Origin: Arthrobacter sp. V1I9
GTDB lineage: Bacteria > Actinomycetota > Actinomycetes > Actinomycetales > Micrococcaceae
Assembly (NCBI RefSeq): GCF_030817075.1
Contig: NZ_JAUSYU010000001.1
Span: 2,294,001 to 2,358,000, forward strand
DNA length: 64,000 bases
Direction: 5' to 3'
Made by a program: the position numbers and the translations under genes. The notes under the pieces are model-generated. The model was not told where the DNA came from, did no database searches, and worked only from the letters and a program-made list of their open reading frames with translations. Shown here piece after piece: positions 34,387 through 47,044 of this stretch. Each line of letters starts with the position of its first letter. The stretch's first letter is position 1.

Positions 34387-34917
34387 TTATTGCCCGGCTT
34401 CTTCAGCCAGTTGCAGGAACCTGGCCGCGAGGTCCTGGCCGCCCTGCGGGTCCCGGGAGACCAGCAGCACGGTGTCGTCGCCGGCGATGGTCCCCAGGAT
34501 GGACGGCATCACCGAATGGTCGATCGCCAGCGCAAGGAAGTTGGCCGCGCCCGGGGGCGTGCGGAGCACTGCGATGTTGGCCGATGCCTCCGCGGTGACC
34601 AGCAGCTCGCTGCACAGCCGAGCCAGCCGGGCGTCCAGAATCTCCTGGCTCACCCCGCTCTTCGCGGCCCGCTCGCCGCCCTCGCCGGGGACGGCGTACA
34701 CCAGCACGCCCTCCTTGCCGCGGACCCGGACCGCGCCGAGTTCCACGAGGTCCCGGGACAGCGTCGCCTGGGTGACCTGCACGCCGTCGTCCGCCAGCAG
34801 GGCTGCCAGCTCCGCCTGGGAGCGCACCGATTCACCCGTCAGGATGGCGGTGATACGTGCCTGGCGGGCCGTTTTGGTGGCCGGGCTGGAGCCCGGCGAC
34901 GCCGGTTGGGCGGACAC
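34387..34917 (-). CDS. argR: Arginine repressor
   Basis: Hexameric arginine-sensing repressor of 176 residues. The N-terminal winged helix spans about 15-85 (AELAALLADDGVQVTQATLSRDL, recognition helix QATLSRDL). The C-terminal domain holds LRTPPGAANFLALAID and the arginine-binding GTIAGDDTVLLV. It starts at GTG (34917), sharing one base with the argF stop. Position inside the operon between argF and argG means it is controlled by the same promoter it represses. Confidence 0.96.
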   Translation of the reverse strand: MSAQPASPGSSPATKTARQARITAILTGESVRSQAELAALLADDGVQVTQATLSRDLVELGAVRVRGKEGVLVYAVPGEGGERAAKSGVSQEILDARLARLCSELLVTAEASANIAVLRTPPGAANFLALAIDHSVMPSILGTIAGDDTVLLVSRDPQGGQDLAARFLQLAEEAGQ

Positions 34918-35927
34918 TAGAACGTGCTCTCCCCAGTGCCCTCGACCGGAGAAAGGCCATCGACGAATGCCAGGCCGGACTGGTGCATCAGCCAGGCCAT
35001 CAGGGCCTTCTGGGCGTGCAGCCGGTTTTCGGCCTCGTCCCAGACGATGGACTGCGGCCCGTCGATCACGCCCGCCGAGATTTCGTAGCCGCGGTAGGCG
35101 GGAAGGCAGTGAAGCACGACGGCGTCATCCGCCGCGTGTGCCATGGCCGCCTCGTCCACGGAATACTCGCGGAACAGCTGCAGCCGGGCTTCCTTTTCGG
35201 CTTCCTGGCCCATGGACACCCACGTGTCTGTTGCGACGACGTCGGCACCCTTCAGTGCCGCCGCAGCGTCGGTGGTAACCAGCACCGAGCCGCCGGTCTC
35301 TGCGGCGCGCTCCAGAGCCGCGGCCACGATGTCCCCGGCGGGAAGGTAGCCCTCGGGCCCTGCGATACGGACGTGCATGCCCGCCGTCACGCCTGCCAGC
35401 AGGTAGGAATTGGCCATGTTGTTGGCCGCGTCCCCGAGGTAGGCCATGGTGAGGCCCTTGAGCTCGCCCTTGTGCTCCTTCACAGCCAGCAGGTCAGCGA
35501 GCAGCTGGCACGGGTGGTAGTCGTCGCACAGCGCGTTGATGACCGGCACCCTGGAGTTTTCGGCCATGGCCACCAGGCCTGCATGCGGACCCGTGCGCCA
35601 CACGATAGTGGACACCATGCGCTCCAGGACCTTGGCGGTGTCCTCCACGGATTCCTTGTGGCCGATCTGGGCCTCACCCGGATTGATAATGAGGGCGTTG
35701 CCGCCCATATCGGCGATGCCCGTGGCGAACGAGACCCGGGTCCGGGTGGAGGTCTTGTCGAAAATGACTGCCACGGTCTTGCGGCCGTTGCCGTCCGCGG
35801 CAAAGGGCTGGACGCTGTACGGCGCGGCCTTCATGCGGACGGCAAGGTCCAGGACCTCCGCCTGTTCGGCAGGACTGAGGTCCGTGTCCTTGAGGAAGTG
35901 CCGGGTAGAACCGGTTACAAAAGTCAC
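34917..35927 (-). CDS. argF: Ornithine carbamoyltransferase
   Basis: Anabolic OTCase, ornithine plus carbamoyl phosphate to citrulline. The 336-residue chain has FDKTSTRTRVSF (carbamoyl phosphate site), the ornithine loop HCLPAYRGYEIS and DYHPCQLLADL. The GTG at 35927 shares GTGA with the argD stop; the open frame further upstream is the shadow of argD. Family length is about 310-340, so complete. Confidence 0.96.
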   Translation of the reverse strand: MTFVTGSTRHFLKDTDLSPAEQAEVLDLAVRMKAAPYSVQPFAADGNGRKTVAVIFDKTSTRTRVSFATGIADMGGNALIINPGEAQIGHKESVEDTAKVLERMVSTIVWRTGPHAGLVAMAENSRVPVINALCDDYHPCQLLADLLAVKEHKGELKGLTMAYLGDAANNMANSYLLAGVTAGMHVRIAGPEGYLPAGDIVAAALERAAETGGSVLVTTDAAAALKGADVVATDTWVSMGQEAEKEARLQLFREYSVDEAAMAHAADDAVVLHCLPAYRGYEISAGVIDGPQSIVWDEAENRLHAQKALMAWLMHQSGLAFVDGLSPVEGTGESTF

Positions 35928-37177
35928 TGGGCGTCCTTTGCTGCTTGGAGGATGGCCGGGAAGGCGGCGAGGAAGGTGTCCGCTTGGGCGGTGGTGAGCA
36001 CCAGCGGCGGCGCCAGGCGGATGGTGCGGGGCCCGGGGCTGTTGACGATGAAGCCTGCTTCGAGACCCGCCTGCACTACGGCCGGGGCGACGTCCGCGTC
36101 CAGGTCGAAGCCGATGAGCAAACCTTCGCCCCGGACTTCGGTGACGCCCGGAATGGCCGCCAGCGCGGACCGCAGGTGCTCCCCCACCTTTGCCACGTTC
36201 GCCAGGACATCCTGGCTTTCGATGGCGTGCAGGGTGGCGAGGGCAGCCGCCGTCGCCACGGGGTTGCCGCCAAACGTCGTGCCATGCTGGCCAGCGGTCA
36301 GCAACGACGACGTCCCGCCGCCGAAGGTGACCAGCGCACCGATCGGGAAGCCGCCGCCCAGGCCCTTCGCCAGGGTGACAGCGTCCGGCACGATGCCCGC
36401 GTCCTCGCTGGCCAGCCACTTGCCGGTTCGTCCGATGCCCGTCTGCACCTCGTCGAGGATCAGCAGCGCGCCCGCCTTGGTGGTCAGCTCCCGTGCAGCC
36501 CGAAGGTAGCCGGAAGGCAGGGGCCGTACGCCCGCTTCGCCCTGGATCGGCTCCAGGAAGACCGCGGCCACCGTCTCGTCGAGGGCGGCTTCCAGGGCGT
36601 TAACGTCGCCGAAGGGAAGGTGGACCACACCACCGGGCAGTGGCTCGAACGGCGCACGGTACGCCTCCTTGGCAGTCAAGGCCAGGGCGCCCATGGTCCG
36701 TCCGTGGAAGGCGCCTTCGAGGGCGATGATTTTGGTCCGCGCCGTGCCGGTAGAGCCCGCGTTGCGGCGGGCCAGCTTGAAGGCAGCCTCGTTGGCTTCG
36801 GTTCCGGAATTGGTGAAGAACACCTTGGAACCGGACGGCGCGTTGGTGAGGCTTAGAAGCTTTTCGGCCAGCGCGATCTGGGTGGGGCTGGTGAAGAAGT
36901 TGGAGACATGGCCGAGAGTCGCCAGCTGGCTGGAGATGACTGACGTGACAAACGGGTTGGCGTGGCCCAGGGCGTTGACCGCGATGCCGCCCAGCAGGTC
37001 GAGGTACTCCTTGCCGTCGGCATCCCAGACCAGGCAGCCGGCACCGCGCACCAGGACCCGCTGCGGGGTGCCGAACACGCCCATCAAAGACGTGGAGTAG
37101 CGGGCCAGCCACTCGGATCCGGCGTGGCCGGCGGTCTCCACGAGCTCTGTCAGTGACGATTTTTCCGTGGTGTTCAT
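35924..37177 (-). CDS. argD: Acetylornithine aminotransferase
   Basis: PLP-dependent class III aminotransferase of 417 residues. The Lys that binds PLP is in [18 protein letters not shown] (about residue 267), preceded by [17 protein letters not shown], and [17 protein letters not shown] holds the phosphate contacts. It starts at the ATG at 37177, which overlaps the argB stop as ATGA, and ends overlapping the argF start. Confidence 0.96.
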   Translation of the reverse strand: MNTTEKSSLTELVETAGHAGSEWLARYSTSLMGVFGTPQRVLVRGAGCLVWDADGKEYLDLLGGIAVNALGHANPFVTSVISSQLATLGHVSNFFTSPTQIALAEKLLSLTNAPSGSKVFFTNSGTEANEAAFKLARRNAGSTGTARTKIIALEGAFHGRTMGALALTAKEAYRAPFEPLPGGVVHLPFGDVNALEAALDETVAAVFLEPIQGEAGVRPLPSGYLRAARELTTKAGALLILDEVQTGIGRTGKWLASEDAGIVPDAVTLAKGLGGGFPIGALVTFGGGTSSLLTAGQHGTTFGGNPVATAAALATLHAIESQDVLANVAKVGEHLRSALAAIPGVTEVRGEGLLIGFDLDADVAPAVVQAGLEAGFIVNSPGPRTIRLAPPLVLTTAQADTFLAAFPAILQAAKDAQ

Positions 37178-38127
37178 CCGTTGATCTCCTCGTCGGGGAC
37201 GACCTGCGTGCCGATGCCCGCCGTCGTGAATGTTTCCAGCAGCATGGAGTGCGCCAGGCGACCGTCCACGATGTGCGCGCGTTCCACCCCGCCGTCGATC
37301 GCCTTGAGGCAGGCTTCCATCTTGGGGATCATGCCGGATTCCAGGGAGGGCAGGAGCTCGCGCAGGTCTGATGCCTTCAGGGAGGAGATCAGCGAGGACT
37401 TGTCCGGCCAGTTGGCGTAGAGGCCTTCGACGTCGGTGAGGATCACCAGCTTGGACGCTCCGAGGGCTTCGGCAACGGCTGCCGCTGCGGTGTCCGCGTT
37501 GACGTTGAGCACCTGCCCGGTGGTCTGGACGCGGCCGTCGGCAGGAAGCGCGTCGCCCTCGATTTCCGGTGCAACGGTGGAGATCACCGGGATGCGGCCG
37601 GCGGCGAGGATGTCCAGGATTCCTTCCGGGTTCACTCCCACCACTTCACCCACAAGGCCCAGGTCCACCTCTTCGCCGTCCACGACCGTGCCGGTGCGGA
37701 CGGCCCGCAGCAGCCCGCCGTCTTCGCCGGACATGCCCACAGCGTAGGGGCCGTGGGAGTTGATGAGCCCCACGAGTTCGCGTCCCACCTGGCCGGTCAG
37801 AACCATACGCACCACGTCCATGGCCTCAGGTGTGGTGACCCGCAGGCCGCCCTTGAACTCGGACTCGATGCCCAGCCGGGCCAGCATGGCGTTGATTTGC
37901 GGGCCGCCGCCGTGCACCACAACGGGATGGATTCCCACGTGGTGCAGGAAAACAATGTCCTCGGCGAAGGCGCGGCGCAGTTCGTCATTGACCATGGCAT
38001 TGCCGCCGTACTTGATCACCATGGTGGTACCGGCAAAGCGCTGGATCCAGGGCAGCGCCTCGATCAGCGTGCCGGCCTTGCTTTGGGCATCGAGCATGGT
38101 GGTGTTCTCGCGGGTGCGGGTGTTCAT
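37174..38127 (-). CDS. argB: Acetylglutamate kinase
   Basis: Amino-acid kinase family, phosphorylates N-acetylglutamate; usually the arginine-inhibited control step. The 317-residue protein has [12 protein letters not shown] (about 34-45), [19 protein letters not shown] and the ADP site [11 protein letters not shown]. The N-terminal helix of about 25 residues before the core matches the arginine-sensitive hexameric type. It lies 39 bases after argJ. An internal ATG at codon 11 is an alternative start. Confidence 0.96.
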   Translation of the reverse strand: MNTRTRENTTMLDAQSKAGTLIEALPWIQRFAGTTMVIKYGGNAMVNDELRRAFAEDIVFLHHVGIHPVVVHGGGPQINAMLARLGIESEFKGGLRVTTPEAMDVVRMVLTGQVGRELVGLINSHGPYAVGMSGEDGGLLRAVRTGTVVDGEEVDLGLVGEVVGVNPEGILDILAAGRIPVISTVAPEIEGDALPADGRVQTTGQVLNVNADTAAAAVAEALGASKLVILTDVEGLYANWPDKSSLISSLKASDLRELLPSLESGMIPKMEACLKAIDGGVERAHIVDGRLAHSMLLETFTTAGIGTQVVPDEEING

Positions 38128-38166
38128 AAGGCAGTATCTCCAGGGTTGCCGGGCTGCGGGGTGGGG

Positions 38167-40411
<2,245 letters not shown>

Positions 40412-40525
40412 TATCCTGCTTACTGCGCTTGACGCCCTGCCACAGCGGCAACGGCCCTGCCCTGCATCCCTGACGCCTAGGATGGGTGGACCGGGCCGGA
40501 AACTCCCGCCCGCGGAAGGAAAACC

Positions 40526-41491
40526 ATGACGCACGCCATTGTCGCCGGGCAAGCCGGTGGTCCCGAAGTCCTGTCCTACGTGCCCGTTGAGCGCCCCATT
40601 CCCGGCCCCGGGCAACTGTTGATCCAGGTAGCGGCAGCCGGCGTGAACTTCATCGACACCTACAAGCGCAGCGGCGTGTACAAGGTCCAGTATCCCTTCA
40701 TCCCCGGCTCCGAAGCAGCGGGAACAGTTGTAGGTCTCGGCGCAGGGGTCACCGGATTCGCCGAGGGCGACCGGATAGCCACGGCTGAGGGCGCCGACTG
40801 CTACGCCGGCTATGCCCTGGTGGACGCGGATAAAGCCTTGCCTGTGCCGGATGGACTGGACGATGCCACCGCGGCCGCCCTCCCGCTGCAGGGCCTGACT
40901 GCCCATTACCTAATCAATTCCACCTTCAAGGTTGAAGCCGGCCACAATGTCCTGCTGCACGCCGGCGCGGGCGGGGTGGGGCTGCTGCTCATCCAGCTCC
41001 TCAAGGCCAAAGGCGCACGGGTCATCACCACGGTATCCACGGACGAGAAGGAAGCCCTCGCGCTCGGCGCCGGGGCGGACCACGTCCTGCGGTACCGCGG
41101 CTTCGACAAAGCCGTGCGCGACCTCACCGACGGCAAGGGCGTTGACGTTGTGTACGACGGCGTCGGCAGGGACACCTTCGACGGTTCCCTTAGCGCCCTC
41201 CACGTTCGGGGCACGCTGGCCCTGTTCGGCGCGGCCTCGGGTCCCGTCCCGCCGGTGGATCCGCAACGCCTGAACGCAGGCGGCTCCCTTTTCCTGACCA
41301 GGCCCACCATGGCCCACTACCTGCAGGACGCGGCGGAACGGCGCTGGCGCTCAGATGAGATGTTCGCCGCCGCCGCGGACGGCAGCCTCAAAATCCGGAT
41401 CGGCGCCGAGTATCCGCTGGCGGAGGCCGCCCAGGCGCACCGCGACCTCGAGGGGCGCCGCACCACCGGCAAGGTGGTCCTCATTCCGTAG
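40526..41491 (+). CDS. Quinone oxidoreductase, zinc-free MDR family
   Basis: NADPH-dependent oxidoreductase of 321 residues. The N-terminal GroES-like fold carries NFIDTYKRSGVYKVQYPFIPGSEAAG, the mark of quinone reductases, and the Rossmann motif is VLLHAGAGGVGLLLIQLLKAKG (about 140-160). No zinc ligands are seen. GGAAGGA precedes the ATG. It is divergent from argC and 128 bases before the NRPS gene in the same direction; I see no functional link. Confidence 0.88.
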   Translation: MTHAIVAGQAGGPEVLSYVPVERPIPGPGQLLIQVAAAGVNFIDTYKRSGVYKVQYPFIPGSEAAGTVVGLGAGVTGFAEGDRIATAEGADCYAGYALVDADKALPVPDGLDDATAAALPLQGLTAHYLINSTFKVEAGHNVLLHAGAGGVGLLLIQLLKAKGARVITTVSTDEKEALALGAGADHVLRYRGFDKAVRDLTDGKGVDVVYDGVGRDTFDGSLSALHVRGTLALFGAASGPVPPVDPQRLNAGGSLFLTRPTMAHYLQDAAERRWRSDEMFAAAADGSLKIRIGAEYPLAEAAQAHRDLEGRRTTGKVVLIP

Positions 41492-41619
41492 GAGCAGTTT
41501 TGGATATGCAGGGACAGTTCAAGGGTGCAGGAGCAATTCAGGGAGCAAGTTGAGGAACACGCCCTGAACAACCTCCCAACAACGGGTGGACAGCCGGCAA
41601 ACCTGGACACTTTCTGTTC

Positions 41620-44600
41620 ATGTTGTCCCGGCACACTGCATTGGTGACCGAGCAACAAAGCAGCAGCCTTGCAACCGACGGCTTCCCCGGACCCAGGCCC
41701 CGTTACCAGCCGCAGTTGGCCGGGTCTGCCGCCACTCCCCCGGCAAGGACGCTGGTTGACATACTGCAGGACACGGCGGAACGCTACCCGGATGCCTCCG
41801 CCCTCGACGACGGCCGGGAATCCCTGAGCTATGCCCAGCTACTGGCAGCCGTCCGCGCGGCCGGCCGGGAAATGCACCTCGCCGGGCTCGGCGCCGGCGA
41901 CAAGATCGGCGTTCGCATCCCGTCCGGCACCAACAGGCTGTACATCTCCATCCTTGCCATCCTGCTCATCGGGGCCGCCTACGTTCCCGTGGACGCGGAT
42001 GATCCCGAGGAACGCGCAAGGCTGGTTTTCGGTGAAGCCAAGGTGGCCGCCGTCGTCACGGAAAGCGGAGTGGCTCCCGATGGCTCCAGGCCCTCGCCGT
42101 TCCCCGCCGCCCGGACAGCGGAGGCTGATGACGACGCCTGGGTGATCTTTACGTCCGGCTCCACGGGAACCCCCAAGGGCGTTGCAGTGCAGCACCGTTC
42201 CGCGGCTGCCTTCGTGGACGCGGAAGCCCGGATTTTCCTCCCGGCGGAGCCCATCGGCACGTCGGACCGGGTGCTGGCCGGGCTGTCAGTCGCGTTTGAT
42301 GCCTCCTGCGAGGAGATGTGGCTGGCCTGGCGGCACGGCGCCTGCCTGGTCCCCGCACCGCGGGCCCTGGTCCGCACCGGCATGGACCTGGGTCCCTGGC
42401 TCATCAGCCATGGCATCACTGTGGTGTCAACAGTTCCCACCCTGGCTGCCCTCTGGCCAGCGGAAGCACTCGAAAACGTCCGGCTGCTGATTTTCGGCGG
42501 GGAGGCGTGCCCGCCTGAGCTTGCTGAACGGCTTGCCGTTGACGGCCGGGAAGTCTGGAATACCTACGGCCCCACCGAGGCCACCGTGGTGGCCTGTGCT
42601 GCACCACTGGGCGGGCCAGGTCCTGTGCGGATCGGGCTTCCCCTGGACGGCTGGGACCTGGCGGTAGTGGACGGGGAGGGCGTTCCGGTGCCGGAAGGAA
42701 CCATTGGCGAACTCATCATCGGCGGTGTAGGGCTGGCCCGCTACCTGGACGCGGCCAAGGATGCCGAAAAGTACGCGCCCTTCCCAACGCTCGGCTGGAA
42801 CCGCGCCTACCGCTCGGGCGACCTTGTCCGCTATGAAGCCGCGGGACTGGTCTTTATGGGCCGCGCTGACGAGCAGGTCAAACTGGGCGGACGCCGCATC
42901 GAACTCGGCGAGGTGGATGCTGCACTGCAGGCGCTGCCCGGCATCGCGGGTGCTGCGGCCGCTGTCCGGACGACGGCGGCCGGGAACCAGATCCTGGTGG
43001 GGTACCTTGCGCCCGCCGGGGCAACGACGCCGGACCTGGCTGCTGCCCGCGAACTCCTTGCTGCCAGCCTTCCGGCGGCCCTGGTTCCGCTGCTGACCGT
43101 CGTCGACTCCCTGCCAACCAAGACCAGCGGAAAGGTGGACCGGCACGCCCTGCCTTGGCCGCTTGCCGGTTCCGGCGCCGATGATGCAGACAGTGCCCCG
43201 CTGAACCTCCCCGACGACGCCCGGTGGATCGTTGAGCAGTGGGGCGCTGTCCTCGGCATCAAGGCAACCAGCCTCGGCGCCGACTTTTTCGCCGCCGGCG
43301 GTGGATCCCTTGCGGCAGCCCAACTCGTTTCTGCGCTCCGGGTCCGCTACCCCACCATCACGGTGGCGGACATCTACGCCACGCCGCGCGTCGGGGCCCT
43401 CATCGATGCAGCACGCCAGTCGGTGCCGGCGGGAACGGTGGCCGGTCCCGCCGAGGCCCGCATCGTCCGGCCCACCGCCCGCAAGTCCCAGGTTTTCCAG
43501 ACACTGATGGGCGTGCCGCTGCACATTCTCGTGGGTATGCGCTGGCTGACCTACCTGATGGCAGGCAATAACCTGCTTGCCGGGCTGGCCGGCTTCGCCG
43601 GGGCGCCAACAGTGTCCTGGTGGTGGGTGGGTGCGTCCTGGCTGGTGTTCGTCAGTCCTGCCGGGCGCATGGGCCTGTCGGTGGCAGCGGCCCGTCTCCT
43701 GCTCCGGAAGGTTGGGCCGGGGACCTATCCCAGGTCGGGCAAAGTCCATCTGCGGCTGTGGTTGGCTGAGCAGATCCAGGACCTGGCCGGAGCGGTGAGC
43801 CTGGCCAGCGCACCCTGGGTTCCCTATTACGCGCGGGCTTTGGGCGCGACGATCGGCAGCAACGTGCACCTGCACTCGCTGCCGCCGGTAACCGGCTTTC
43901 TCTCGCTGGGCGCCGGAGCGAACGTGGAGCCTGAGGTGGACCTTTCGGGCTGGTGGATCGACGGCGACAACGTGCACATCGGCGCGATCCGCATCGGCGC
44001 GGGCGCCACGGTGGGCGCCCGAAGCACCCTGATGCCCGGCGCCAGCATCGGGGCCGGCGGGCAGGTGGAGCCGGGTTCGGCAGTCCTGGGCAAGGTCAAG
44101 GCAGGCCAGGTTGTGGCCGGGTCCCCTGCAGAACGCCGGGGCAGGGCAAAACAGAATTGGCCGGCTCAGCCCGCCACCAGCTCGTTACTGGCCCGGCTTT
44201 GGTTTACGGCATTCGCTGCCGCCAGCACCCTGCTGGCCATGATTCCCTACCTTTCCGCAGGAGCCGCCTGCCTGGTGGTTCTCCTGTTCATCAGGGGCCA
44301 CAGTTCGCTGTCGGAGGCCTGGCTTCCCCTGCTTGCTTCCTTGCCTCTTGCCGCCCTTGCCTGGTTCGCCGCGAACCTGCTCCTGATCCTGGGCACGACG
44401 CGCCTGCTGGGACTGGGCCTGCGCGAAGGCTACTACCGTGTCCGCAGCCGGATCGGCTGGCAGGTTTGGGCCACGGAACGCGTTCTTGACCTGGCCCGGG
44501 ACCTCCTGTTCCCCATTTATGCCAGCCTGTTCACCCCTGTCTGGCTCCGCCTGCTGGGAGCAAAGGTCGGCAAGAACGTGGAAGCCTCCACCGTGCTGTT

Positions 44601-45600
44601 GCTTCCCAAGATGACCACAGTGGGCGAGGGCGCATTCCTGGCCGATGACACAATGGTGGCCTCATACGAGCTCGGCGGCGGCTGGCTGCGGATCGCACCG
44701 GCCAAGATCGGCAAGCGGTCGTTCCTCGGCAACTCGGGAATGACCGGGGCGGGCCGCAATGTTCCGAAGAACTCCCTGGTGGCCGTGCTCTCGGCAACGC
44801 CGTCGAAAGCCAAGTCCGGTACGTCCTGGCTGGGAAGCCCTCCCGTCCGGCTGCGCCGCACCGCCATCGCATCAGACAACTCGCTCACCTACCAGCCGCC
44901 ACGCAGGCTGAAGATGGCCCGGGCGCTGTGGGAAGCCTGCCGGTTCATTCCCGTGGTGTTGACGGTGGGACTGGCCGCCGGCGTCCTGCTGGCCTTCGAT
45001 TGGCTGGCCTCGGCCAACGGTTATGCCGTAACTGCCCTGCTCGGCGGTTTGGTGATGCTGCTGGCAGGAGCAGTGGCTGCCGGGAGCGCCGTGGCGGCCA
45101 AGTGGCTGCTCATTGGCCGGATCAACGCAGGTGAGCACCCCCTGTGGAGTTCATTTATCTGGCGCAATGAAGTGGTGGATACGTTTATCGAGATGGTCAG
45201 CGCGCCCTGGTTTGCCCGCGCCGCCACCGGCACCCCTGCCCTTGTGTGGTGGCTGCGCGCCCTCGGCGCCAAAATCGGTTCCGGGACGTGGTGCGAGAGC
45301 TACTGGCTGCCGGAGGCGGATCTCGTTTCCCTGGGTGCGAACTCCACCGTCAACAGGGGCTGCGTGGTGCAAACCCACCTGTTCCACGACCGCATCATGA
45401 GCATTGGCCCTGTTACGCTCGAAGACGGGGCAACGATGGGACCGCATGGTGTCATCCTCCCGCAGGCACGGATCGGCCACGGCGGAACAGTTGGCCCCGC
45501 GTCGCTGGTGATGCGCGGGGAAACAGTACCGGCTGGCACCTACTGGATGGGCAACCCCGTCAGCCCGTGGGCCGGGCCGGCCCTGCCGCGGGGGAAATGA
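41620..45600 (+). CDS. Single-module membrane NRPS with the Pls (epsilon-poly-lysine synthetase) architecture
   Basis: Protein of 1326 residues. Adenylation domain, about 40-510: VIFTSGSTGTPKGV (A3), FDASCEEMW (A4), NTYGPTEATVV (A5), YRSGDLVRY (A7), PTKTSGKVDR (A10). Carrier domain, about 520-600, with the phosphopantetheine Ser in FFAAGGGSLAAAQ near 562. No condensation or thioesterase domain follows. Instead membrane helix pairs (about 620-700, 860-935, 1105-1165) alternate with three left-handed beta-helix-like blocks (about 740-840, 980-1060, 1213-1320), as in Pls. Aligning to GrsA by eye, the specificity residues read D-A-E-S-I-G-T-V-V-K, near the lysine code of bacitracin synthetase as I recall it. 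GTG at 41644 is an alternative start; neither has a good Shine-Dalgarno. Confidence 0.88.
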   Translation: MLSRHTALVTEQQSSSLATDGFPGPRPRYQPQLAGSAATPPARTLVDILQDTAERYPDASALDDGRESLSYAQLLAAVRAAGREMHLAGLGAGDKIGVRIPSGTNRLYISILAILLIGAAYVPVDADDPEERARLVFGEAKVAAVVTESGVAPDGSRPSPFPAARTAEADDDAWVIFTSGSTGTPKGVAVQHRSAAAFVDAEARIFLPAEPIGTSDRVLAGLSVAFDASCEEMWLAWRHGACLVPAPRALVRTGMDLGPWLISHGITVVSTVPTLAALWPAEALENVRLLIFGGEACPPELAERLAVDGREVWNTYGPTEATVVACAAPLGGPGPVRIGLPLDGWDLAVVDGEGVPVPEGTIGELIIGGVGLARYLDAAKDAEKYAPFPTLGWNRAYRSGDLVRYEAAGLVFMGRADEQVKLGGRRIELGEVDAALQALPGIAGAAAAVRTTAAGNQILVGYLAPAGATTPDLAAARELLAASLPAALVPLLTVVDSLPTKTSGKVDRHALPWPLAGSGADDADSAPLNLPDDARWIVEQWGAVLGIKATSLGADFFAAGGGSLAAAQLVSALRVRYPTITVADIYATPRVGALIDAARQSVPAGTVAGPAEARIVRPTARKSQVFQTLMGVPLHILVGMRWLTYLMAGNNLLAGLAGFAGAPTVSWWWVGASWLVFVSPAGRMGLSVAAARLLLRKVGPGTYPRSGKVHLRLWLAEQIQDLAGAVSLASAPWVPYYARALGATIGSNVHLHSLPPVTGFLSLGAGANVEPEVDLSGWWIDGDNVHIGAIRIGAGATVGARSTLMPGASIGAGGQVEPGSAVLGKVKAGQVVAGSPAERRGRAKQNWPAQPATSSLLARLWFTAFAAASTLLAMIPYLSAGAACLVVLLFIRGHSSLSEAWLPLLASLPLAALAWFAANLLLILGTTRLLGLGLREGYYRVRSRIGWQVWATERVLDLARDLLFPIYASLFTPVWLRLLGAKVGKNVEASTVLLLPKMTTVGEGAFLADDTMVASYELGGGWLRIAPAKIGKRSFLGNSGMTGAGRNVPKNSLVAVLSATPSKAKSGTSWLGSPPVRLRRTAIASDNSLTYQPPRRLKMARALWEACRFIPVVLTVGLAAGVLLAFDWLASANGYAVTALLGGLVMLLAGAVAAGSAVAAKWLLIGRINAGEHPLWSSFIWRNEVVDTFIEMVSAPWFARAATGTPALVWWLRALGAKIGSGTWCESYWLPEADLVSLGANSTVNRGCVVQTHLFHDRIMSIGPVTLEDGATMGPHGVILPQARIGHGGTVGPASLVMRGETVPAGTYWMGNPVSPWAGPALPRGK

Positions 45601-45670
45601 TCGTCCGGGCAACACCTGAAGCAACACCACCGCCGTCCGTCAACAGTAGTTAGTTAAGGCCGTTCCCCTT

Positions 45671-47029
45671 ATGAGCTCGCCAGAATCAGTCCGCGGAACC
45701 TCCACCCGCGAGCCCGGACCCGACCTGCGGTCCGACCGCTATGTGGCCCACCACGGCACTGACGCCTACAGTGTGACGCGCTACGAGCTGGAGCTGGACT
45801 ACAGGCTGGCGAGCAACCGGCTGAACGGCAGGGCGCTGCTCCACGCGGTGGCCAACCGGGCTGCTTCGGCTGTTGTGCTTGACCTGGTGGGGCTCCGGGC
45901 AGTCAAAGTGCAGTTCAACGGGCGCCGGGTGCGCCGCTTTTCGCAGCGGGCCGAGCAATTGGTGGTGCATCTGGAAACCGCCCTGGTTCCCGGCGAGGGT
46001 TTCACCGTGGACATCCGTTACGAGGGCAATCCCGCTCCCCGCCGCGGCCTGTGGGGCGAGGTGGGCTGGGAAGAACTGACCGACGGCGTGCTGGTGGCCG
46101 GACAACCCAACGGCGCCCCCTCCTGGTTTCCCTGCAATGACCACCCCCGGGACAAGGCCGCCTACCGCATTTCGGTCACCACGGACGCGGACTACCGCGC
46201 CGTCTGCAACGGCGTGCTGGCCGGCCACACGCGCGGGTCCAGCAGGGAGACCTGGACCTACGAGCAGCACGAGCCGATGGCCACGTATCTGGCCACGGTT
46301 CAGATCGGCAGGTATGACGTCCTGGTCCTCGACGACGGTTCCGCCGGCGGCGTAGTGCAGACCGTGGCTGTGCCCCCGGCCCTGGCTGATGCCTCGGAGG
46401 CCGGGCTGAGCCGGCAGCGCGACATGATGGCTGCCTTCGTCCGGCGCTTCGGCCCCTACCCTTTCCCAGGTTACACCGTGGTGGTGACTGATGACGTCCT
46501 GGAGATCCCGCTGGAAGCTCAATCATTGTCGATCCTGGGCCGGAACCACCTCAGCCCGGACTGGGAATCCCAGCGGCTGATTGCCCATGAGCTTTCGCAC
46601 CAGTGGTTCGGCAACTCCCTGACCGTTGCAGCCTGGCACGACATCTGGCTGCATGAGGGTTTCGCCTGCTACGCGGAATGGATCTGGTCCGAGGAAGCCG
46701 GCCTTATAACCGCCCACCAGCGGGCGGCGTCGGCGTGGCGGGGGTTGTCTGCTGCCGAACAGGACCTGCTGGTCGGGGATCCAGGGCCGGCCCTGATGTT
46801 TGACGACCGCGTCTACAAGCGCGGCGCGCTGGCACTGCACGCGCTCCGCCGGCATTGCGGGGATCTTGCCTTCTTCGCGCTGCTGCAGGAATGGACCAGG
46901 ACCCACCGCCACGGATCGGTGTCAACGGCAGATTTCGTGCTGCTGGCGAACCGCGTGGCGGGCATCGATGCCGAAGCGGTGCTCCACCCCTGGCTCTTTG
47001 AGCTGGCGCTTCCGCCGCTTCCTGCTTAG
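45671..47029 (+). CDS. M1-family zinc metallopeptidase
   Basis: Aminopeptidase N-like protein of 452 residues. The zinc site HELSHQWFGN is at about 306 with the third ligand Glu in HEGFACYAEW 23 residues on from the first His, the normal HExxH-(X)18-E spacing. The N-terminal beta domain is present, but the long C-terminal domains of PepN are absent, so it is the short M1 type. No signal peptide is seen. It follows the NRPS gene by 70 bases in the same direction. Zinc aminopeptidases degrade epsilon-poly-lysine in producing Streptomyces, so a polymer turnover or self-protection role is plausible but inferred. Confidence 0.9.
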   Translation: MSSPESVRGTSTREPGPDLRSDRYVAHHGTDAYSVTRYELELDYRLASNRLNGRALLHAVANRAASAVVLDLVGLRAVKVQFNGRRVRRFSQRAEQLVVHLETALVPGEGFTVDIRYEGNPAPRRGLWGEVGWEELTDGVLVAGQPNGAPSWFPCNDHPRDKAAYRISVTTDADYRAVCNGVLAGHTRGSSRETWTYEQHEPMATYLATVQIGRYDVLVLDDGSAGGVVQTVAVPPALADASEAGLSRQRDMMAAFVRRFGPYPFPGYTVVVTDDVLEIPLEAQSLSILGRNHLSPDWESQRLIAHELSHQWFGNSLTVAAWHDIWLHEGFACYAEWIWSEEAGLITAHQRAASAWRGLSAAEQDLLVGDPGPALMFDDRVYKRGALALHALRRHCGDLAFFALLQEWTRTHRHGSVSTADFVLLANRVAGIDAEAVLHPWLFELALPPLPA

Positions 47030-47044
47030 CCGAACCTGGCCCCG

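Noticed and set aside
42427..43977. A 516-codon minus-strand frame inside the NRPS gene
   Set aside because: Lies antisense to conserved adenylation and carrier motifs and has no recognisable domain.
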